A stretch of 5,129 nt of DNA from Dehalococcoidia bacterium (GTDB lineage: Bacteria; Chloroflexota; Dehalococcoidia; GIF9; AB-539-J10). The notes under the pieces were generated by a model. It made no database searches. It worked only from the letters and a program-made list of their open reading frames with translations, and was not told the origin of the DNA. Each line of letters opens with the position of its first letter. The first letter of the stretch is position 1. The position numbers were made by a program, and so were the translations under genes. Below, one piece after another: positions 1 to 4,665 of this stretch. The DNA is taken from contig JAUWGZ010000085.1 of assembly GCA_030606165.1 (NCBI GenBank), positions 1-5,129 on the forward strand, in the 5' to 3' direction.

Positions 1-1
1 G

Positions 2-463
2 GAGGCCTTCACCAAGAACCCCCTGGCCAGTGAGAGCAGCTGCTATTCCTATGGCACCGACCACGTCATCCTGGCAGGCCAGTACCGCCAGGCGGTAACC
101 CTGTCCCGTTCCCGTGCCCTGGGAAGGGATGACTCCGATAACCGCATCCTGGAGGAAGCCCTTGACTGGGATTTACTGCAGCTCGCCATCGATATCCTTG
201 AGCAGGATTATGACCCCAACCTCCAGACCGCCGCTAGGGCACAGGAGAGGGCCGACGCCCTCCTCCGCACTCAACAAACTCAATCAACTCCAGCAACTCT
301 TATTGTCCCCACCAACGTTGGCCAGGAGCTCCTCGATGTCGTGGAAGTCACCGACGAGCGTTGCGGCATTAGCCAGGAGAAATATAGGGTCCAGGCTATC
401 CAGACCGACTACGACCGCCGCCAGGGAATTTACACTCAGCGTCTGGCGCTCTGCGCCCCATGA
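2..463 (+). CDS. Partial phage tail/baseplate-like protein (C-terminal 153 aa)
   Basis: An open frame with no start inside the window runs from the left edge to a TGA at 461-463, so only the C-terminal 153 residues are seen. Around residues 55-90 it is acidic and helical (LEEALDWDLLQLAIDILEQD, then an Ala/Arg-rich AARAQERADALLR helix). A Thr/Gln/Pro linker follows, then a beta-rich ending with GQELLDVVEVTDERCGIS, KYRVQAIQTDYD and IYTQRLAL. This order (helix, linker, 'DVVEVTD', 'YRV..I...YD', 'Y.Q.L.L') resembles the C-termini of siphophage tail or baseplate-associated proteins, where the segment closes a hub-like domain. That assignment is recall of a pattern, not a search. The gene is visibly richer in G+C than the NYN gene downstream. 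It could come from a prophage, a phage-like particle or a cargo gene. The reading frame is secure and the function tentative. Confidence 0.75.
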   Translation, partial: EAFTKNPLASESSCYSYGTDHVILAGQYRQAVTLSRSRALGRDDSDNRILEEALDWDLLQLAIDILEQDYDPNLQTAARAQERADALLRTQQTQSTPATLIVPTNVGQELLDVVEVTDERCGISQEKYRVQAIQTDYDRRQGIYTQRLALCAP

Positions 464-486
464 CAAAATTGGGAATGGTTGGCAGT

Positions 487-541
487 GTCATTCTAGGGAG
501 TCCCAATGAATTTGGATGATGAAGAATCCCTGAGATTCTTC
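487..541. repeat. Degenerate dispersed palindromic repeat downstream of the tail-like gene
   Basis: The stretch opens with TGTCATTCT at 487 and ends with a perfect hairpin: GAAGAATC (521-528), loop CCTGA, GATTCTTC (534-541). The words TCATTCT and GAAGAATC...GATTCTTCG are typical of short dispersed repeats in many environmental bacterial genomes. It begins 24 bases after the stop codon of the upstream gene and could fold in its mRNA, but no T-run follows the stem, so it is not called a terminator. Confidence 0.45.
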
Positions 542-636
542 GTGGAACCTGTCCTCAGCGGCATAGGGTTCTTCGGTAGTGGGTCAATTTGAAAATGGTA
601 AAAGTCTTTGAACTATCCTGAAATGAAGGCACTGGC

Positions 637-664
637 TTGACAAATAGTCAAGTTGTGATATAAT
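637..664 (+). promoter_or_regulatory. Perfect-consensus sigma-70 promoter
   Basis: TTGACA (637-642) and TATAAT (659-664) both match the consensus exactly and are separated by 16 bp. Transcription would start near 671 and run rightward, antisense to the NYN gene that ends at 713. The -35 lies in an inverted repeat, TTGAC (637-641) / GTCAA (647-651). A second inverted repeat, GTGATA (655-660) / TATCAC (674-679), spans the -10 and the start point. These look like operators for a dimeric repressor. No obvious gene follows, only an 11-codon frame and a large hairpin, so this is either an orphan promoter left by a rearrangement or the promoter of a small RNA. Confidence 0.7.
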
Positions 665-682
665 AAAAGCAGTTATCACTAT

Positions 683-726
683 GAAAAGAGGCGACGTAGG
701 GTTTTGTCCCTACTAAGTCTCTTTTC
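683..726. repeat. 44-bp compound hairpin at the 3' end of the NYN gene
   Basis: The outer arms GAAAAGAG (683-690) and CTCTTTTC (719-726) are perfectly complementary. The inner arms GTAGGG (696-701) and CCCTAC (708-713) are also perfect. They are separated by a symmetric 5/5 internal loop and closed by a 6-base loop, TTTTGT. The element contains the TAG stop of the NYN gene (713-715) and its last codons. It lies just downstream of the perfect promoter at 637-664, so it would be the first structure in that rightward RNA. It could act as a two-way terminator between convergent transcripts, an antisense or small-RNA stem, or a mobile-element palindrome. No strong T-run lies immediately after the outer stem on either strand. 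Confidence 0.6.
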
Positions 727-1231
727 GGTTATATAGGTCTCTCATGATATCATCTAAGTAGAATATCCGTATTTTAGCATGTAGTTTTCTGAGCAGATAG
801 GAACATCCACCTCTACTACAAGCTATTAGGCATTCTAGTTTACCCTTATCGTGTAGGTATTCGACTAAACAAGCATAATCACCGTCGCTTGCTATTATTA
901 CTGCCTTTGCATAATTTTTATAATCCACCATAGACTGCAATGTTAGATTTACGTCTACGTTACCTTTAATTTCATCTTCGTGGGTAGCTACTTCTTTAAA
1001 TTTCAATTCATATCCTCGTCTTCTTAACTGGTCATATAAACTCTTGTATTCTGGTACATAACCAATAAAATAATAGGCAACCTTAACAGCATGTTTTTCC
1101 ATAAGATAGACTCGGAATTCATTTAAGTCCAATTTTACCTCAAGTGCTTCAACTTCCTTTTCAAGTGCTTGGAGTGATTTGTAAAAGTTCTGACCATCAA
1201 TGAAGGCATAATTCGCTGGCACTTCATGCAT
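713..1231 (-). CDS. NYN-domain (PIN-like/LabA-DUF88) putative ribonuclease
   Basis: This 172-aa protein is essentially one NYN domain. The acidic residues expected for a metal-dependent PIN-like nuclease are present: Asp12 in FIDGQNF, Asp93 in KGNVDVNLTLQ, and Asp116 and Asp118 in ASDGDYACLVEYL. FIGYVPEYKSLYDQLRRRGY, typical of the family, lies at residues 55-74. Such proteins are thought to cut RNA, but targets are mostly unknown. No signal peptide or membrane segment is visible, so it should be cytoplasmic. The ATG at 1231 has a GAGG (complement of 1242-1245) 10 bases upstream. It also overlaps by 8 bp the stop codon of a transposase-like fragment, which suggests co-transcription or translational coupling. 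The gene is AT-rich compared with its neighbours, as expected for acquired DNA, and its last codons form part of a large hairpin. The domain call is firm; the biological role is unknown. Confidence 0.88.
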   Translation of the reverse strand: MHEVPANYAFIDGQNFYKSLQALEKEVEALEVKLDLNEFRVYLMEKHAVKVAYYFIGYVPEYKSLYDQLRRRGYELKFKEVATHEDEIKGNVDVNLTLQSMVDYKNYAKAVIIASDGDYACLVEYLHDKGKLECLIACSRGGCSYLLRKLHAKIRIFYLDDIMRDLYNRKET

Positions 1232-1364
1232 AATCTATCAACCTCACAATTTCTTCTATTGTCCAAATGTGATTAGCTAACCTGGCTGCCATTGCTGGTG
1301 TCTTTGGATAAGGATTATTTAAAGCCTTGTGTGGCCTAGCGAAGTTGCGAAGTGGATTTCTCAT
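1224..1364 (-). pseudogene. C-terminal remnant of a DDE (integrase-core) transposase
   Basis: A 46-codon frame opens with an ATG at 1364 and ends with a TGA at 1226-1224. It reads NFARPHKALNN, then KTPAMAARLA, then NHIWTIEEIVRLID. The run 'NF.RPHKAL...TPAMAAG-like...IW..EEIV' is the classic C-terminal end of rve-type transposases just past the DDE core, of which roughly 40 residues are left. The catalytic part is missing, so it cannot be active. The start ATG overlaps the stop of the upstream coiled-coil gene (ATGA), and its stop overlaps the NYN start (ATGCATGA). The relic therefore sits as an unbroken bridge between two genes. It may still be translated passively and so carry ribosomes to the NYN start. 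The exact IS family cannot be named from this tail. Confidence 0.7.
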
Positions 1365-1921
1365 GGGCTACTAATTAATGCTTGCTTCAAATCATTGAGC
1401 CTTGGGGTAAAAGCTTCAACTAGCCCCTGGCGGGCTAGTTGCCATTGGGGGTCGGCTTCGATATTGATAGCATCCACTGCGGTTCCTGAGATTCTCAATT
1501 GGTGCAGGGTTTCCCTGTAGTCGCTTTCCAGCTCCTGCCTTATCTTTTGTTCTGCATCTTCATACTCTTGAACAAGTTGGCTTATTTCTTCTGCCTTTGG
1601 CTGCAATTCAGGCCCTAAGCTGCTTATCGCCTCGATTACCCTTTTCACGCTATTTATACCCTGGGTAGTTGTAAACTCGATAGCCTCTATCAGGTGTTCG
1701 ATTACGGCCTGCTTTATTATCTCTCTCTCCTTTTCTCCGTGCTTGTTTAGCTCCGCAGTCATATCCAGTTGTTGGGAACTGTCAAGCCATTTTTGTGCCA
1801 GCACCTGACCGATTTGGCGATACCTTTGTCTTTCTTGCTGTTCCTTTTCCTCGGCTGACAGCTTGCCCAATCTATTTGCTTTCTCTTGAGCAATTTCCCA
1901 GGCACTCTTTAGCTCACCCAT
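1361..1921 (-). CDS. Charged helical protein of unknown function (186 aa)
   Basis: I chose the ATG at 1921 (MGELKSAWEIAQEKANRLGK). It has AAGGAAAGGGA just upstream. The longer frame, starting at 2014, gets its first 31 codons mostly from a palindromic repeat and is probably an artefact. The protein is almost entirely predicted helix and rich in Glu, Gln, Lys and Arg: an N-terminal basic/acidic helix (residues 1-45), a middle segment with HGEKEREIIKQAVIEHLIEAI, and a likely coiled coil (about 105-145, EEISQLVQEYEDAEQKIRQELESDY). No catalytic motif, signal peptide or membrane segment is visible. The opening GELKSA.EIA.EKA..LG.L looks like a conserved family of anaerobic, possibly Chloroflexota, genomes, but I cannot assign a function. 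It is the first gene of the leftward chain; its TGA overlaps the next ATG (ATGA). Confidence 0.8.
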   Translation of the reverse strand: MGELKSAWEIAQEKANRLGKLSAEEKEQQERQRYRQIGQVLAQKWLDSSQQLDMTAELNKHGEKEREIIKQAVIEHLIEAIEFTTTQGINSVKRVIEAISSLGPELQPKAEEISQLVQEYEDAEQKIRQELESDYRETLHQLRISGTAVDAINIEADPQWQLARQGLVEAFTPRLNDLKQALISSP

Positions 1922-1940
1922 ACAGGTCCCTTTCCTTACA

Positions 1941-2017
1941 TCATTGCGAGCCGAAGGTGCAACAACCGCACATCCCATTCTTTGAGATTGCTTCAGCACT
2001 ACCGTGCTTCGCAATGA
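1941..2017. repeat. MITE-like palindromic repeat with 9-bp terminal inverted repeats
   Basis: TCATTGCGA (1941-1949) and TCGCAATGA (2009-2017) are perfect inverted repeats bounding a 77-bp element. The inner arms match imperfectly (CCGAAGGTGC against GCACTACCGTGC), and the interior carries TTTGAGATTGCTTC. This is the familiar dispersed repeat seen in multiple copies in many environmental genomes. It lies in the presumed 5' leader of the coiled-coil gene, ending just before that gene's ribosome binding site, and it accounts for a spurious upstream extension of that reading frame. It encodes nothing itself. Confidence 0.7.
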
Positions 2018-2049
2018 CAGGGTCGTGACTTTATTAGCCTTAGCAGTGC

Positions 2050-2079
2050 ATTTTAGCCTATAATATTGAAGAGGTTCAA
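2050..2079 (-). promoter_or_regulatory. Possible promoter of the leftward coiled-coil/NYN chain
   Basis: Read on the minus strand, TTGAAC (complement of 2074-2079) and TAAAAT (complement of 2050-2055) are 18 bp apart. They match the -35 consensus at 4/6 and the -10 at 5/6. The transcript would begin upstream of the MITE-like repeat and carry it in its leader. Weak evidence from sequence match only. Confidence 0.3.
2059..2064 (+). promoter_or_regulatory. Candidate -10 element for the hydrolase operon
   Basis: A perfect TATAAT lies about 40 bases before the ATG at 2104, a suitable distance for a short leader. No good -35 is visible 16-18 bp upstream (the bases there are AGCCTT-like), so this is only half a promoter. 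It overlaps the candidate leftward promoter. Confidence 0.35.
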
Positions 2080-2103
2080 CAAAGTGAGTTTGAGGTTATA
2101 GTG

Positions 2104-2832
2104 ATGATTTATCATAAATCTGTGAAGTTAACGGAAAAATTTTATTGTTATGTATGGCAAGGCAGAGGAAATAACTGCAATGCCATTCTCTGGCCCTCGG
2201 TTTTAGGGGGGGAGCGTCCGCACGTGTTAGTTGACCCTGGCCATGTCAAGAATGAGCTTGGGGAGCCCTGCTTTGATTCCCTGGTTCAGGCTATGGAAGG
2301 GGATGGCTTCAAAATGGAGGATATCGGTCTGGTGATTGCCACCCATAGCCATCCCGACCATATTGAAGCCACTGAATTGGTGGTGGAAAAAAGTGGTGCC
2401 TTGTTTACTTTATCCCGTGAGGAGGATGAATTTTATCGCACGATGGGGATGACTTTCTTTCAAATGTTCGGCGGTAAGCCGCCGCAGGTTACCCCTTCCT
2501 TTTATCTTAAGGAGGGCGATTTGTCTCTGGAGGCTAAAGATGTTAAGGTGGCGGTCAAGGTTTTCTTTACCCCGGGACATTCTCCCGGTTCTGTTTCCCT
2601 TTATCTGGAAGAGGATAAAATATTGATCAGTGGTGACGTGGTCTTTGCTGGCAGCATAGGCAGGACTGACTTCCCTGGTGGCAGCCCTTCCTTGCTGCGG
2701 AAGAGTATTGACAAACTGTCTCAGCTTGATGTGGAATACCTTGTTCCCGGTCATAGCACTGAAATGGGCAGCATAATTGCCGGCAAGGATAAAGTAAGGC
2801 GTAACTTTTACACGGTCAAGATGTTTATTTAA
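2104..2832 (+). CDS. Metallo-beta-lactamase-fold hydrolase (glyoxalase II-like)
   Basis: The 242-aa protein has the full metal-binding set of the MBL superfamily: THSHPDH (His81, His83, Asp85, His86), the histidine of PGHSPGS (His159), the bridging aspartate of SGDVVF (Asp178) and PGHS (His217). The run GDVVFAGSIGRTDFPGGS is typical of the glyoxalase II/YcbL-like branch, which hydrolyses thioesters or related compounds with a dinuclear metal centre; the actual substrate cannot be read from sequence. It is cytoplasmic, with no signal peptide. The ATG at 2104 sits 8 bases after GAGG (2092-2095). A GTG at 2101 in the same frame is the alternative, with a tighter 5-base spacing. The next gene starts 22 bases after the stop, so the two are probably one operon. 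The superfamily is certain; the specific reaction is open. Confidence 0.92.
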   Translation: MIYHKSVKLTEKFYCYVWQGRGNNCNAILWPSVLGGERPHVLVDPGHVKNELGEPCFDSLVQAMEGDGFKMEDIGLVIATHSHPDHIEATELVVEKSGALFTLSREEDEFYRTMGMTFFQMFGGKPPQVTPSFYLKEGDLSLEAKDVKVAVKVFFTPGHSPGSVSLYLEEDKILISGDVVFAGSIGRTDFPGGSPSLLRKSIDKLSQLDVEYLVPGHSTEMGSIIAGKDKVRRNFYTVKMFI

Positions 2833-2854
2833 AATATAGAATGGTGGAATTGGT

Positions 2855-3529
2855 ATGGAGACGGATGACAAAATTAAATATGCCTTGGAACACACGGAAT
2901 TAATCCGGGCACCACGACAAGAACTGGACACTTTTGGCAGTTCTGTCATTGATTATTACGTTGTCACGGAACTGGTGGGAAGCCTTAGTGTAGTCAGGGA
3001 TGGAAAGGTAATCGCGGAAAGGCCCAAAATTGTTACTCCTGCTTACCTGGTCAATGTCGAAGGATTTAGCGAGCAGGCAAAAAGATACATATCTATGATG
3101 GCTCGGGAGCGCCCTTATGAATCGGGCATTTTTTACCGGTACAAGAACGAACCTGGGGGGATGAACGTTGTCTCCGAGCCTGTCAAGCAGGTGATAAACA
3201 AGCTCAGCTCCCAAATAGAGGAGCAGCATAACCCCTTAAGCACCATAATTAGGGGGGTAGAGGAACTCTGGGATGTATCCTTGCTCATGTTCATCTATGA
3301 GCTAACTAGCAAGTCGGCTCGCACTAATATGGCCGAATTTAATCGCAGGGGCTTTTTAGATATAGATGCCAGCGGAGTGCCCGAGGGTGCCCGGGATTAC
3401 ATTGAAGAGCTTTTCGAGAAAGCAAGTCGCAACCTTTCCCGAGTCCCGGAGTTGGTGGTTGAGTTAAACCGATGGGGTCTATTCCAGGAATATCAAGACC
3501 GTTTCTTTGCCCTGTTCAGAAGAAAGTAA
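2855..3529 (+). CDS. Conserved-looking hypothetical protein, second gene of hydrolase operon
   Basis: This soluble 224-aa protein has no recognised domain. Residues 32-68 look like a small beta-rich module (IDYYVVTELVGSLSVVRDGKVI, then RPKIVTPAYLVN). A mostly helical remainder follows, with FSEQAKRYISMMARERPYESGIFYRYK, a central helix (about 105-150) and a basic, aromatic C-terminus ending FFALFRRK. No signal peptide, transmembrane segment or metal-binding cluster is evident. The ATG at 2855 has GGTGGA (2843-2848) 6 bases upstream. It follows the hydrolase stop by 22 bp with no hairpin between, so the two are very likely co-transcribed and may act together. I cannot name the function. Confidence 0.82.
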   Translation: METDDKIKYALEHTELIRAPRQELDTFGSSVIDYYVVTELVGSLSVVRDGKVIAERPKIVTPAYLVNVEGFSEQAKRYISMMARERPYESGIFYRYKNEPGGMNVVSEPVKQVINKLSSQIEEQHNPLSTIIRGVEELWDVSLLMFIYELTSKSARTNMAEFNRRGFLDIDASGVPEGARDYIEELFEKASRNLSRVPELVVELNRWGLFQEYQDRFFALFRRK

Positions 3530-3531
3530 AC

Positions 3532-3576
3532 CCGCCCTGGCTTTACATAAAGTGTGCTGGGTGGTTACACGTAACC
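3532..3576 (+). terminator. Possible hairpin terminator after the hydrolase operon
   Basis: Just after the TAA at 3529, CCGCCC (3532-3537) can pair with GGGTGG (3559-3564) with one G-U pair, enclosing CTTTA/TAAAG (3541-3545, 3548-3552). A second, mutually exclusive palindrome overlaps it: GGTTAC (3563-3568) / GTAACC (3571-3576). The position is right for a terminator, but no T-run follows, so intrinsic termination is doubtful. Confidence 0.25.
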
Positions 3577-3607
3577 TACAGAGATTAGATCCCAGATAAA
3601 TGCCTCT

Positions 3608-3697
3608 GAAATGCAAAAGGTAAAAATAAAAATACAAAGTGACAGGGCAAAAGTCAAAAATTTGCATTTTAAGTTGTCATTTTGATTTTTGAATTTC
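3608..3697. repeat. AT-rich imperfect palindromic repeat (MITE/REP-like)
   Basis: The outer arms GAAATGCAAAA (3608-3618) and TTTTTGAATTTC (3686-3697) are nearly complementary. The inner arms AAAGTGACA (3636-3644) and TGTCATTT (3675-3682) pair with one bulge. The element is far more AT-rich than the flanking genes and has no coding potential. It sits between convergent genes, the usual place for such dispersed elements. Only one copy is in the window, so its repeat status rests on its palindromic build. Confidence 0.5.
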
Positions 3698-3705
3698 TCC
3701 CGAGG

Positions 3706-3729
3706 CGTGAAGGAATCCTTTCCTTCACG
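3706..3729. terminator. Perfect 10-bp hairpin between convergent genes
   Basis: CGTGAAGGAA (3706-3715) and TTCCTTCACG (3720-3729) form a perfect 10-bp stem with a 4-base loop. It starts 11 bases beyond the prepilin peptidase stop codon in that gene's direction. It could end the leftward transcript and block read-through from the right-pointing operon. No T-run follows on either strand, so it is a stable 3'-end structure rather than a textbook intrinsic terminator. Confidence 0.45.
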
Positions 3730-3740
3730 GTTGAGATGTA

Positions 3741-4514
3741 CTACATCAATCCCAGGTACCAGTTGAGTATATTGCTTCCCCAGAGCAATGTTACCATGGC
3801 AGCCACGGCCAGGAAGGGGCCAAAGGGGATTGTCTGCCGGCGTTTTCTCCTTTTAGCTATCACCAGAGCCACGGCCGCTATGCCGCCGAGGATAGCCCCC
3901 ATAATAATGGCGAGAATAACCAGGGGGAAGCCAGTAGCCAGACCAATCAAAGCCGCGAGCTTAACATCTCCCCAGCCCATTCCGCCACGGGAGGCTATGG
4001 CAATCAAAAGGAATATACCAAAGCCAATGCCTCCGCCTAGAGCAGCGTTGGCAATCCCGGTAACTATCCACTGGGTAAGCCAGGGCTGAGGCAATAAAGC
4101 CAGAAGCAAAGCCACAACCATGCCGGGATAAACCACCTTGTTCAGGATGAGCCCGTGCTCCAGGTCAATGACAAAAATGATAATGAATAGACAGGCGTAG
4201 AAAGCCATAACTCCCAGCCCCACACTTAAGCCGTAATGCCAGTATAGGAAAGCGAATATCAGGCCGGTGGCAAGCTCCACCCAGAATAACCTCCGGGGTA
4301 TGGCTGCCTGACAGTACCGGCAACGACCACGAAGCCTGAGGTAGCTAAATACGGGGATGAGGTCTTTAACGGCTAGCTTGTGCTGGCAAACTGGGCAATG
4401 AGATGGCGGATTTACAATGGACTCATTCCGGGGCAGACGGTCGATGCATACATTGAGGAAACTGCCTACTACCAGACCCAGAAGGGCGAATAGGAATATT
4501 CCAAGTATTTCCAC
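3741..4514 (-). CDS. pilD: Prepilin peptidase / N-methyltransferase (A24 family, PilD/GspO type)
   Basis: The 257-aa integral membrane aspartyl protease cleaves the leader of type IV prepilins or pseudopilins and usually methylates the new N-terminus. The N-terminal domain has the GSFLNVCIDRLPR signature (17-29) and two CxxC zinc pairs, Cys40/Cys43 in HCPVC and Cys65/Cys68 in CRYC, as in bifunctional enzymes. The catalytic aspartates are Asp117 (VIDLEHGLI) and Asp183 (GMGWGDVKL). Hydrophobic stretches at about 4-22, 83-117, 128-144, 152-175, 187-220 and 232-250 fit the usual multi-pass topology. Length is normal and the gene looks intact. It starts with GTG at 4514, with an in-frame TAA three codons upstream and no Shine-Dalgarno sequence. 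No pilus or type II secretion gene is in the window, so its substrates must be encoded elsewhere. Confidence 0.95.
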   Translation of the reverse strand: MEILGIFLFALLGLVVGSFLNVCIDRLPRNESIVNPPSHCPVCQHKLAVKDLIPVFSYLRLRGRCRYCQAAIPRRLFWVELATGLIFAFLYWHYGLSVGLGVMAFYACLFIIIFVIDLEHGLILNKVVYPGMVVALLLALLPQPWLTQWIVTGIANAALGGGIGFGIFLLIAIASRGGMGWGDVKLAALIGLATGFPLVILAIIMGAILGGIAAVALVIAKRRKRRQTIPFGPFLAVAAMVTLLWGSNILNWYLGLM

Positions 4515-4522
4515 GGGTGTTT

Positions 4523-4551
4523 ATTGTGGACGTATTGTAGACTGAAGTCAA
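4523..4551 (-). promoter_or_regulatory. Candidate promoter of the prepilin peptidase gene (leaderless layout)
   Basis: On the minus strand, TTGACT (complement of 4546-4551, 5/6 match) and CACAAT (complement of 4523-4528, 4/6 match) are 17 bp apart. Only 8 bases separate the -10 from the GTG at 4514, so transcription would begin almost at the start codon. This fits the absence of a ribosome binding site. The -35 overlaps one arm of an inverted repeat, CAAGTATT (4502-4509) / AATACTTG (4550-4557). Confidence 0.4.
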
Positions 4552-4556
4552 TACTT

Positions 4557-4575
4557 GCTCCGATGAAATCGGAGC
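4557..4575. repeat. Perfect 8-bp inverted repeat in the divergent promoter region
   Basis: GCTCCGAT (4557-4564) and ATCGGAGC (4568-4575) flank a GAA loop. The hairpin lies between the -35 boxes of the two divergent candidate promoters, where it could be an operator for a shared regulator or a small dispersed palindrome. No T-run follows. Confidence 0.5.
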
Positions 4576-4577
4576 TA

Positions 4578-4606
4578 TTGCCAGGTGTTGCTTCTTCTGT
4601 CATTAT
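4578..4606 (+). promoter_or_regulatory. Candidate promoter of the DUF72 gene
   Basis: TTGCCA (4578-4583, 5/6 match) and CATTAT (4601-4606, 4/6 match) are 17 bp apart. The start point would be near 4613, giving a leader of about 50 bases before the ATG at 4666. Sequence match only. Confidence 0.35.
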
Positions 4607-4665
4607 TTATGGGGCGGTTATGTCTGAGGAATCGGGTAACTACAAAAATCGGGGGTGAAGGCAAT

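Noticed and set aside
114..509. Plus-strand 131-codon frame over the tail-like gene
   Set aside because: It is out of frame with the well-formed 2-463 frame, its translation is low-complexity Ser/Thr/Pro/Arg, and it runs into the repeat. It is a shadow.
506..592. 28-codon frame (starts MNLDDEES) with a GGGAG upstream
   Set aside because: It overlaps the GAAGAATC/GATTCTTC repeat, shows no family resemblance, and is short enough to arise by chance.
683..726. CRISPR repeat
   Set aside because: The hairpin occurs once, with no second copy at spacer distance and no cas gene in the window.
744..753. 10-bp perfect palindrome ATGATATCAT as an operator
   Set aside because: It lies inside NYN coding sequence, and AT-rich DNA gives such words by chance.
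2410..2949. Minus-strand 179-codon frame opposite the MBL hydrolase
   Set aside because: The opposite strand holds a full set of MBL motifs. This frame crosses both operon genes and has no recognisable features.
3530..3607. tRNA or other structured RNA gene in the intergenic region
   Set aside because: No T-loop consensus or cloverleaf arms could be found; only short hairpins are present.
3682..4089. Plus-strand 135-codon frame opposite the prepilin peptidase
   Set aside because: It is antisense to an intact enzyme with both catalytic aspartates, and its Ala/Pro/Arg-rich translation is typical of a shadow frame.
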